NCBI GenBank assembly: GCA_030681635.1
Contig: JAUXRT010000620.1
Location: forward strand, 1 to 6,180
Length of the DNA: 6,180 nucleotides
Reading direction: 5' to 3'
Source: Reyranella sp.
GTDB taxonomy: Bacteria > Pseudomonadota > Alphaproteobacteria > Reyranellales > Reyranellaceae
Positions within the stretch are counted from its first letter, which is position 1; each line of letters starts with the position of its first letter. The notes under the pieces are model-generated. The model saw only the letters and a list, made by a program, of their open reading frames with translations, did not search any database and was not told the origin of the DNA. Below, piece by piece: positions 1 to 5,496 of this stretch. Made by a program: the position numbers and the translations under genes.

Positions 1-306
1 TGGGTCGGTGTCAGGCCTTATAGCGACATCAAGGTCGGCGAACGCGCACTCACCATCGGCACACCGCAGGGGCTGGAACTCACGGTCGCGGAGGGCATCG
101 TCTCGTCCAAGCGCAGCCAGAACGATTCGAAGCTGATCCAGACCTCGGCACCGATCTCGCAGGGTTCCTCCGGCGGTGGCCTGTTCGATGCCCAAGGCGA
201 ATTGCTCGGGATCACGACTTTCTACTTCAAGGCCGGCCAGAACCTGAACTTCGCCGTCGCCGCCGAGGAATTCTCCCGGCCCGAAGCGCCGGCCAGCGCG
301 GACTAG
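1..306 (+). CDS. Trypsin-like serine protease, C-terminal fragment (5' end outside window)
   Basis: The reading frame is open from the first base and ends at TAG 304-306, giving the last 101 residues of a protein whose start lies upstream. It matches the second beta-barrel of the trypsin/HtrA fold. The motif QGSSGGG (fragment residues 54-60) corresponds to the GxSGG active-site loop, so Ser57 is the likely nucleophile; the usual GNSGGP is changed to GSSGGG. ALTIGTPQGLE (16-26) and LIQTSAPIS (45-53) are typical strands before the active site, and LNFAVAAEEF (82-91) matches the end of the domain ('inyAvp' in HtrA). The catalytic His and Asp would lie upstream and cannot be seen. The protein ends about ten residues after the fold, so it has no C-terminal PDZ domain, unlike DegP-type proteases. 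Likely an exported or periplasmic peptidase of the Trypsin_2 kind; the substrate is unknown. Confidence 0.88.
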   Translation, partial: WVGVRPYSDIKVGERALTIGTPQGLELTVAEGIVSSKRSQNDSKLIQTSAPISQGSSGGGLFDAQGELLGITTFYFKAGQNLNFAVAAEEFSRPEAPASAD

Positions 307-317
307 ACGAGGGCGGT

Positions 318-860
318 TCAGCTCGCCGAGGCGCTCTCGATGGTGATCGCCTTGCCGGCGGCCATGTCGAACTTCAGACGCTGTACATAGTCGAGGTCGC
401 GTCCGGTCACGCGCACGAAGCGGCTGCCCTCGGGATAGTCGATGGCATGGACGGCGCCGACGTCGTAGACACCGGCCTGGCCTGGATTGAGGCGATAGGC
501 CTTGACCTGCTCCAGCCTGGCGTCGCCCGCGTCCTTGCCGCCGTCGAGCCGCCGGAACTCGCTCATGTCGGTGTAATTGATCGCCTGGCCATAGACCGCC
601 CAGGAGGGGCCATGATCATGCGGCGGGCTCTTGTGCGCCCGGGCGTTGCAGTGCGCCAGCACGACGAAGCCGAGATCCTTGTCCTCGTAGAGCTTGCGCG
701 CGCCCATCGGGGCGGCGGGGCCCACCGCCTCATCGACGAAGCTCTTGTTGGTCAGCAGCTTCTCCAGCAGCACGCGCACCTGTTCACGGCCACCAGGGCC
801 CTTGTCGGCGCCGAGCGCGGCCTGGGCGTCCTTGACGAAGGCATCGAGCGTGTAGGTCAT
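318..860 (-). CDS. Cupin-fold putative metal-dependent enzyme (COG5553-like, cysteine dioxygenase-related fold)
   Basis: This 180-residue cytoplasmic protein has no signal peptide. The start at 860 is chosen because AAGGGGG lies six bases upstream and the protein then begins MTYTLDAF; a longer start at 917 would run through the promoter. Residues 1-45 look helical and the rest is a beta-barrel. The motif HKSPPHDHGPSWAVYG (76-91) carries His81 and His83, and VHAIDYP (137-143) carries His138. This HxH...H pattern is the metal site of cupins and of the cysteine dioxygenase fold, where three histidines bind iron. The family resembled is the predicted metal-dependent enzymes of the double-stranded beta-helix superfamily (COG5553); the substrate is unknown. 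Cysteine dioxygenase activity should not be assumed, since only the fold and the metal ligands are visible. It is transcribed away from the operon at 1033 and converges with the protease gene. Confidence 0.8.
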   Translation of the reverse strand: MTYTLDAFVKDAQAALGADKGPGGREQVRVLLEKLLTNKSFVDEAVGPAAPMGARKLYEDKDLGFVVLAHCNARAHKSPPHDHGPSWAVYGQAINYTDMSEFRRLDGGKDAGDARLEQVKAYRLNPGQAGVYDVGAVHAIDYPEGSRFVRVTGRDLDYVQRLKFDMAAGKAITIESASAS

Positions 861-866
861 GGCGTA

Positions 867-873
867 CCCCCTT
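867..873 (-). promoter_or_regulatory. Ribosome binding site of the cupin gene
   Basis: Read on the minus strand, AAGGGGG stands six bases before ATG 860-858. It is the only good Shine-Dalgarno match near the candidate starts, and it favours the 180-residue product over the 199-residue one starting at 917. Confidence 0.65.
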
Positions 874-888
874 GAACAAGCATGGAAA

Positions 889-917
889 ATGATCGGTAGC
901 CGGGTCCGGCCTGTCAA
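889..917 (-). promoter_or_regulatory. Candidate sigma70-type promoter of the cupin gene
   Basis: On the minus strand a perfect TTGACA (-35, positions 917-912) is followed by exactly 17 bases and then GATCAT (-10, positions 894-889; four of six bases match TATAAT). This predicts a transcription start near 882 and a leader of about 22 nucleotides that contains the ribosome binding site. The -35 box is flanked on both sides by CCGGCC (906-911 and 918-923). The match is good for such GC-rich DNA, but it is untested. Confidence 0.55.
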
Positions 918-972
918 CCGGCCCCGGACTGCAGGGCGGCCGTTTCAGACAGAATCCCCCTCGATCCACCAG

Positions 973-1001
973 TGTTTCGCCTTGCGATCCTCTGCTAGAG
1001 T
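973..1001 (+). promoter_or_regulatory. Weak candidate promoter of the three-gene operon
   Basis: TGTTTC (973-978) and TAGAGT (996-1001) are separated by 17 bases. The -10 element is preceded by TGC, so it reads as an extended -10 (TGnTAGAGT). A start near 1008 would give a leader of about 25 nucleotides before ATG 1033. The -35 match is poor, and TTGCGA at 982-987 is a competing element with unsuitable spacing. The rest of the 172-base intergenic region (861-1032) shows no clear gene, RNA or long inverted repeat. Confidence 0.3.
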
Positions 1002-1032
1002 TTATTCAGGCAACGAGAAAGAAGTCTTCGAT

Positions 1033-1992
1033 ATGGCTGGAAGCGCCAGGGTCGGGATTCTTTGTTCCGTCCTTTTTTTATCGATGAGCGATGGGGTGCG
1101 CGCGGCCGATTGCCCGCCCGGCGCGACGTGGGCCGGCGAGCGACGCAGCGGCGACCAGGTCATCACCTCGTGCAAATGCTCGCCCAACCACACAGGGCGC
1201 AACCAGCAATGCGTGCTCAAGTTGCCGGTGATCTCGCCGGACCTGTTCGTCGACCCGGTCCATTTATGGTTCGTCGAGCGGGAACTCGCCGAATTGCGCC
1301 AGCGCCAGGCCCGGCTGCAGAAGCAGATGGACAAGCTCAATGAGCTGCGGAGCAAGCAGAACGAGTATCTGCAGCAGATGGGCGAAATGCGCCAGCAGGT
1401 CATCTTCGACGGCGTGTCGAGCGCGTTGAAGGTCGTCAGCAGCCAGGAGTTCGTCCGCCATCTCCGCGGGCTGTCGCCGGGCGACGCCGAACTGCTCGTC
1501 CGCTCGACGACGGCGTTGAAGGCGGCGATCGATGCCGTTGCGCAGACCCAGGCCGGGCCGGATCGCGAGCGCGCGCGCACCAAGGCGGTCGAGGCGGCCT
1601 CCTCGGCGTTGACGGTGGTCGGCCGCCTGGCACTGCCGACCGCGCAGCGTGAAGCGCTCAGCCAGTTGATCGACGTCTCGGGCGAGGCGGTGAAGACGGC
1701 CTCGTCGGTTCAGCTCACGGCCGGCGAGGCGCTGGGCAAGCGCGTCGGCAAGGCATTCGAGGGGGCCGCCGGCATCCTCGGCGCCGCCGTCCCTGCGATC
1801 GGCGTGCCGGTGGCGGCGTTCGAGACGGCGGCCGCCGGATTCGTCGTCTACCGGATCCAGAGCGACAAGGAATCGATCGTCAATGCGCTGGTCTCCGCCC
1901 AACGCGCCAAGCTCGCCTGCGACCAGCGGCTGGCCGCCACCCAGGACCAGATCGCGTTCTACGAGATCGAACTCAAGAAAGCCGGAAGATAG
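1033..1992 (+). CDS. Exported coiled-coil protein with N-terminal Cys motif, function unknown
   Basis: This is a 319-residue product that I do not recognise. The start at 1033 is chosen because it gives a signal peptide: hydrophobic core at residues 7-17 and likely signal peptidase I cleavage after VRA or RAA (residue 24 or 25). A purine-rich GAGAAAGAAG (1015-1024) lies eight bases upstream. The sequence before Cys27 (RAAD) is not a lipobox. The mature N-terminus has Cys27, Cys47, Cys49 and Cys60 in a C-PPG-x-x-W...C-x-C...C pattern, like small disulfide-bonded segments. Residues 80-122 are rich in Glu, Arg, Gln and Leu with heptad-like spacing, indicating a coiled coil. Residues 150-240 look alpha-helical. 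Residues 241-273 are rich in Gly, Ala and Val and could pack in or on a membrane. The tail (280-317) is again helical and holds a lone Cys296. It is the first gene of a probable operon, ending 10 bases before the next start. Periplasmic or envelope location is inferred. Confidence 0.8.
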   Translation: MAGSARVGILCSVLFLSMSDGVRAADCPPGATWAGERRSGDQVITSCKCSPNHTGRNQQCVLKLPVISPDLFVDPVHLWFVERELAELRQRQARLQKQMDKLNELRSKQNEYLQQMGEMRQQVIFDGVSSALKVVSSQEFVRHLRGLSPGDAELLVRSTTALKAAIDAVAQTQAGPDRERARTKAVEAASSALTVVGRLALPTAQREALSQLIDVSGEAVKTASSVQLTAGEALGKRVGKAFEGAAGILGAAVPAIGVPVAAFETAAAGFVVYRIQSDKESIVNALVSAQRAKLACDQRLAATQDQIAFYEIELKKAGR

Positions 1993-1993
1993 C

Positions 1994-1998
1994 GAGGG
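1994..1998 (+). promoter_or_regulatory. Ribosome binding site of the 549-residue exported protein
   Basis: GAGGG lies four bases before ATG 2003, just after the stop codon of the preceding gene. It supports the start at 2003, which opens directly onto a signal peptide, rather than the in-frame ATG at 1883 inside the upstream gene. Confidence 0.55.
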
Positions 1999-2002
1999 CA
2001 CC

Positions 2003-3652
2003 ATGTCCAGCCAGTCGAAACTCAACCGCGTAGCTGTCGTCGCGTTGGCTCTGGTCTTGCTGCTCCCGCTCGGCGGCGGCACCTTCGCACAGCCAAGCCC
2101 GCCGCCCGGGCAGAAGGCACCCGCCACCGCGCCGGCTGCGGGCGCGGCCAAGTCGGACGACAGCGACGTCATCGAGATCATCGAGACGATCAAGCAGGAG
2201 CAGAAGAAGCTGCCGGTCACCAAGGGGCCGCCGAGCAAGGAGAAGGCACTGCTCGACGAGACGATGTGGCGGGCCCAGCTGCTCGAAATGACGCGCAAGC
2301 AGCAGCGCGACGCCGAGCAGCAGGCGAAGGCCGCCAAGAATTCTGCCGAGGCCCAGATGTGGCAAAAGGAGGCGCGGCTCAAGGCCGATACGGCCGAGGG
2401 GCTGAAGCAGAGCATCGTCGGCACGCCGCAGCCGCCGCCCCGTCCCGCACAGACCGGACAGGCCGCGCAGGCGCCGCCGCCCGCCAGCCGCTCCATCGAG
2501 TTCAACTCCGGCACCTTCCAGCAGCTCAAGGAAGCCAACCGCCAGTCGACCAACGACGCCAACCAGCGCGATCCCGGCCAGCTCAAGAGCCGGGCCACCA
2601 CCGAGTTCGGCTCCGGCCGTGCCGGTGCGGGCGGCGTGGCGTTGCACAAGACGGCGACCATGCAGACGCCGCTCGACCGCGCCAGGATCAAGGGGGCGGC
2701 GGTCGAGGACGGGCGGCTGGTGCTGATCTACGGCGACCAGAAGATCAAGTTTCCCGTCCTCGAGCCGCAATTCCTGGCGCTCGCCATCCGCTGCGTCTAT
2801 GGCGGCGAAGGCATGGTGGCAGGCACGATCGTCGCGGTCACACCCACGGCGCTGGTCCTCAGCACCGGCAAGGACCTCTACGGCGAGGTCGTCTGGAAGA
2901 AGGAACTGCTGCCGAGCGTATCGCCGACGCTCAAGGCCGGCGACAAGGTCGAACTCGAGTTCGGACCGGGCGTCGGCGCGCTCTCGATGCCCGAGCCGAG
3001 CACCAACCGGATCACCTACTACGGGCCGCTCAAGGGCAACCTGCTGGGCAAGGCGGTGTTCGAATCCGACATGGTCTTTTCCATGTTCTGGTACGGCATC
3101 CACTGGAAGACCGGCCGGCCGATCGATCCCGCCGCGACACCGGGCTTCGTGAGCGCGATCGATGTCGAGCTGAAGACGCCCAAGCCGGCAGCGGCCAAGC
3201 CGGCGGCAGCCAAGAAGCCGCCGCTCGCACCGGCCAAGAACTGGTGGGAGGATTCGGGATGGTTCGTGTGGAACCCGGCCGAGATGGTCCTGCAGCTCTC
3301 GCCGAAATCGGGCGAGTTCGAGTTCGCCAAGGCGACCATGCGCGCCACCGCCTGGGGATGGCGCGACGGCGTCATGCGAGACAATTCGGTCGTCGAAGCG
3401 AAGTATCTCACCGACCACTATGACGAACTCACGCGTGCCTTTCCCGCGCTCGAGCAGCTTCGCGAGGCGGCAAAGGCGGTCGCCGCCGTGCGTTGGCTGA
3501 AGCAGAACAAGGTGCCGCTCGACCTGGAATGGGCCAAGACCTACAAGCTCGCCGCCGTCGAGACGCCCGAGCTGGTTCCCCGCTTCTCGGTCTACGTCAA
3601 CCGCGACGACGACGGCCGGCCGATCGTCGAGAAGAAGGAGGCGTCGCGATGA
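2003..3652 (+). CDS. Exported multidomain protein with coiled-coil N-half and conserved-looking C-terminal module, function unknown
   Basis: This is a 549-residue product. The signal peptide has basic residues at 6 and 9, a hydrophobic core at 10-23 and probable cleavage after Ala29 (TFA|Q). A Pro/Ala linker (31-50) leads to a charged helical, coiled-coil-like segment (54-138) rich in Gln, Lys and Glu, then a second Pro/Gln-rich linker (141-162). Residues about 215-330 look beta-rich and contain a lone Cys264. The C-terminal module starts near GNLLGKAVFESDMVFSMFWYG (345-365 region), is interrupted by a KPAAA linker (395-411), resumes with a Trp-rich strand set (WW at 414-415, GWFVWNPAEM at 419-428) and ends in a helical part with DHYDELTRAFPALEQLREAA (471-490) and VRWLK (496-500). 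From memory, a similar order of elements closes many uncharacterised secreted bacterial proteins, but I know no function for it. The stop codon overlaps the start of the next gene (ATGA), suggesting coupled translation and a shared role with the PDZ/beta-helix protein. Confidence 0.8.
   Translation: MSSQSKLNRVAVVALALVLLLPLGGGTFAQPSPPPGQKAPATAPAAGAAKSDDSDVIEIIETIKQEQKKLPVTKGPPSKEKALLDETMWRAQLLEMTRKQQRDAEQQAKAAKNSAEAQMWQKEARLKADTAEGLKQSIVGTPQPPPRPAQTGQAAQAPPPASRSIEFNSGTFQQLKEANRQSTNDANQRDPGQLKSRATTEFGSGRAGAGGVALHKTATMQTPLDRARIKGAAVEDGRLVLIYGDQKIKFPVLEPQFLALAIRCVYGGEGMVAGTIVAVTPTALVLSTGKDLYGEVVWKKELLPSVSPTLKAGDKVELEFGPGVGALSMPEPSTNRITYYGPLKGNLLGKAVFESDMVFSMFWYGIHWKTGRPIDPAATPGFVSAIDVELKTPKPAAAKPAAAKKPPLAPAKNWWEDSGWFVWNPAEMVLQLSPKSGEFEFAKATMRATAWGWRDGVMRDNSVVEAKYLTDHYDELTRAFPALEQLREAAKAVAAVRWLKQNKVPLDLEWAKTYKLAAVETPELVPRFSVYVNRDDDGRPIVEKKEASR
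3182..3211 (+). repeat. Short tandem repeat, two imperfect 15-base units
   Basis: Two units (3182-3196 and 3197-3211), differing only in two wobble bases, encode KPAAA twice and are followed by KKPP. They form a flexible interdomain linker (residues 394-411) in the 549-residue exported protein. The unit length is a multiple of three, so a change in copy number would alter linker length without a frameshift. Confidence 0.7.
3635..3641 (+). promoter_or_regulatory. Strong ribosome binding site of the PDZ/beta-helix gene
   Basis: AAGGAGG, a near-perfect anti-16S match, stands seven bases before ATG 3649 and lies inside the last codons of the upstream gene. It fixes the start at 3649 and is the strongest such site among the operon genes, so the third protein may be made efficiently in addition to any coupling through the ATGA overlap. 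Confidence 0.8.
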
Positions 3653-5490
3653 GCAACCTCCCGCGCCGTCTCCTCGTCGCGCTGCTCGCGCTCGTGCTCC
3701 TCCCTGCGGCCGCCGCCGCACAGCAACAACAACAGCAACAACAGCCTGAGCCGCCCCGCTGGTTCTGGAGCTCGGGCCTCGGCCTCTATGTGATGTCGAT
3801 CAACGACGTGCTGGCCAAGGATCTCGGTCTCGAGCGGGCCCACGGCGGGCTGGTGCTGGCGGTGGTGCGCGGCGGCGCGGCGGATCTCGCGGGAATCAAG
3901 CCCGGCGAGATCGTGTCCGGCTGGGCGCCCGACCAGATCTGGACCGAGGACGGCAAGGCCGGGACCATCAAGGTGCTGCGCGACAAGCGCGACCAGACGA
4001 TCGCGCTCACCAGTCGGAAGGTCGCCGAAGGTGCCGACCGCAATCTGATCCGAGCGGCGGTGCCGGCGCGCGCGCCGCGCAAGGTCGCCGTCGACCCGTC
4101 GGGCAAGGGCGACTACCGGACGGTGACAGCCGCGATGCTGCGCGCCGTGCCCGGCGACGAAATCGTCCTCGGCCCCGGGCGCTACACCGAGGCGGCTTTC
4201 CTGTCGCCGGGCGTCGCCCTGCGCGGCACCGAGCGCGCATTGGTCCGGATCGAGCCCAAGGCGATATGGCTCATGGTGGGCCCCGGCGAGATTTCACTTT
4301 CGCGACTCACTTTCAACGGCCGTGGTGTCGGCTTCGAAGGGGTCGACAAGGTCACCGTCACGGACTGCACGATCGCCGTACCCGACAAGCAGACGGCGAT
4401 CTTCGCCTCCGGCGTCAAGTCGCTGGCGGTGTCGAAATCGACCGTCTCAGGCGCGGCTGACTCGATCGGCCTCTCGGCGTTCGGGTCCGGCGTGGCGGCA
4501 AGCGACAGCGTCTTCGGCAATCACGGGACTGCGGCCATCCGGCTGTTCAACGGCTCGCGCGGCACGCTGCGCAGCAATCTCCTCAACGGCAACTGGAGCG
4601 GCGTGCTGGTCTCGGACTCGACGGTCGACGCCGCCGACAACATCCTGACCGGGAAGTTCAATCCCGACGCGAAGACCGATCACAATGCCTACGGCTTCTG
4701 GCTGAGCAAGTCGGGGGCGACACTGACCAGGAACGTGGTTCGCCGCCATGAGTACGGCTACTACGTGACGGCGGCGGCAAGGCCGGTGAAGATCGTCGAA
4801 GCCACCGCCACCCAGGGCCGCTGGGGGATCGTGCTGATCGGCAGCGCCGCCGAGGTGAGCGACAGCCTGCTCATGCAGAACCTGCGGGACGGCTTCTATG
4901 TCGCCAATCCCGACAAGGACCCGCCGGCCGGACCACTCACCGTCTCGCTGACACGCAGCACCGTCTCGGGCAACGGCACGCGTGGCATCAACGTGCAGAA
5001 ATTCAGGTCGGTCATCCTGCGCGAGAACCTGGTCGAAGCCAATGGCACCGGCGTGCTGATCGCCGACTCGACCGGCATCGTCGAGAACAACACGATCGTG
5101 CTCCAGCGCACGACGGGCATCTACGTCACCGGCGCTTCCGACGTCGAACTCTTCAACAATATTGTGGCGTTCAATTCCTACGGCCTGCTGCTCGACGTCG
5201 CCGCCAAGCGCTCGACCGGGTTCAACGACGTCTACGGCAACTTCGCCAGCAAGTCGTTTCCGCTGCGCGACGGAAACTATACGCGCGTCGACCGCTACAC
5301 CACGCGCGATGGCGAGAAGGTACGGGTCGACGTCTACCCGGCCTACGATCTCAAGGCCGACACCGATCTCAGCGTCGATCCGGGATTCGTGAAGTCGGGC
5401 ACCGACTATTCGCTAAAACCCGACTCGCCACTGGTGCGCGCGGCGGGCCGCAACAGGAAATATCTGGGCGCCTACGAGCCGGCGCCGTAG
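3649..5490 (+). CDS. Exported PDZ domain plus right-handed parallel beta-helix protein
   Basis: This is a 613-residue product. The signal peptide has Arg6-Arg7, a hydrophobic core at 8-19 and cleavage likely after Ala24 (AAA|Q). The mature protein would begin with eight Gln (25-32). A PDZ domain spans about 43-122: GLGLYVMSI (43-51) fits the carboxylate-binding loop, and AADLAGIKPGEIV (77-89) is the typical 'pAa.AGl..GDvI' segment, as in HtrA-type PDZ domains. No protease domain is attached. From KVAVDPSGKGDYRTV (145-159) onward it reads as a pectin lyase-like parallel beta-helix with many short turns such as GVLVSDSTVDAADNILTG (318-335) and GVLIADSTGIVENNTIV (468-484), of the NosD/Beta_helix repeat kind. 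The end (DPGF...YSLKPDSPLVRAAG...LGAYE) is the usual cap of secreted beta-helix proteins. Such folds bind or cleave polysaccharides, but no catalytic set is recognisable here, so binding or scaffolding is equally possible. It is the last gene of the operon and overlaps the gene before it by four bases. Confidence 0.87.
   Translation: MSNLPRRLLVALLALVLLPAAAAAQQQQQQQQPEPPRWFWSSGLGLYVMSINDVLAKDLGLERAHGGLVLAVVRGGAADLAGIKPGEIVSGWAPDQIWTEDGKAGTIKVLRDKRDQTIALTSRKVAEGADRNLIRAAVPARAPRKVAVDPSGKGDYRTVTAAMLRAVPGDEIVLGPGRYTEAAFLSPGVALRGTERALVRIEPKAIWLMVGPGEISLSRLTFNGRGVGFEGVDKVTVTDCTIAVPDKQTAIFASGVKSLAVSKSTVSGAADSIGLSAFGSGVAASDSVFGNHGTAAIRLFNGSRGTLRSNLLNGNWSGVLVSDSTVDAADNILTGKFNPDAKTDHNAYGFWLSKSGATLTRNVVRRHEYGYYVTAAARPVKIVEATATQGRWGIVLIGSAAEVSDSLLMQNLRDGFYVANPDKDPPAGPLTVSLTRSTVSGNGTRGINVQKFRSVILRENLVEANGTGVLIADSTGIVENNTIVLQRTTGIYVTGASDVELFNNIVAFNSYGLLLDVAAKRSTGFNDVYGNFASKSFPLRDGNYTRVDRYTTRDGEKVRVDVYPAYDLKADTDLSVDPGFVKSGTDYSLKPDSPLVRAAGRNRKYLGAYEPAP
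3721..3744 (+). repeat. CAA/CAG trinucleotide tract encoding eight glutamines
   Basis: Eight consecutive Gln codons (CAG, CAA x3, CAG, CAA x2, CAG) begin right at the predicted signal peptidase site of the PDZ/beta-helix protein. The run is AT-richer than its surroundings. Copy-number change would keep the frame and only alter the length of the mature N-terminus. Confidence 0.85.
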
Positions 5491-5496
5491 CCACGC

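Noticed and set aside
447..875. Plus-strand open frame (142 codons) opposite the cupin gene
   Set aside because: The minus-strand frame has cupin metal-binding motifs, a ribosome binding site and a promoter; this one has none and overlaps the start region of the cupin gene.
859..1032. N-terminal extension of the first operon protein from an in-frame ATG at 859
   Set aside because: It would run through the divergent promoter region and bury the signal peptide in the interior; ATG 1033 gives a normal exported protein.
1090..1113. Lipoprotein signal for the first operon protein (Cys27 after the hydrophobic core)
   Set aside because: The residues before Cys27 are Arg-Ala-Ala-Asp; Asp at -1 and no Leu at -3 do not fit a lipobox, whereas signal peptidase I sites do fit.
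1264..2691. Minus-strand open frame (475 codons) crossing two plus-strand genes
   Set aside because: It spans the junction of two well-supported genes and has low-complexity Arg/Leu-rich composition with no recognisable motif.
1973..3721. Long minus-strand open frame (582 codons) opposite the 549-residue exported protein
   Set aside because: It is an antisense shadow of GC-rich coding DNA: composition dominated by Arg, Leu, Gly and Asp, no domain or signal peptide, and the plus-strand frame has a ribosome binding site, signal peptide and operon spacing.
3721..3744. Gln codon tract as a phase-variation switch
   Set aside because: The repeat unit is three bases, so slippage cannot switch the frame off; only length variation is possible.
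5467..5486. Hairpin GGCGCC - 8 bases - GGCGCC at the end of the operon as a terminator
   Set aside because: The stem is only six pairs, lies inside the last codons and has no following T-run on either strand; GGCGCC is also self-complementary and frequent in such DNA.
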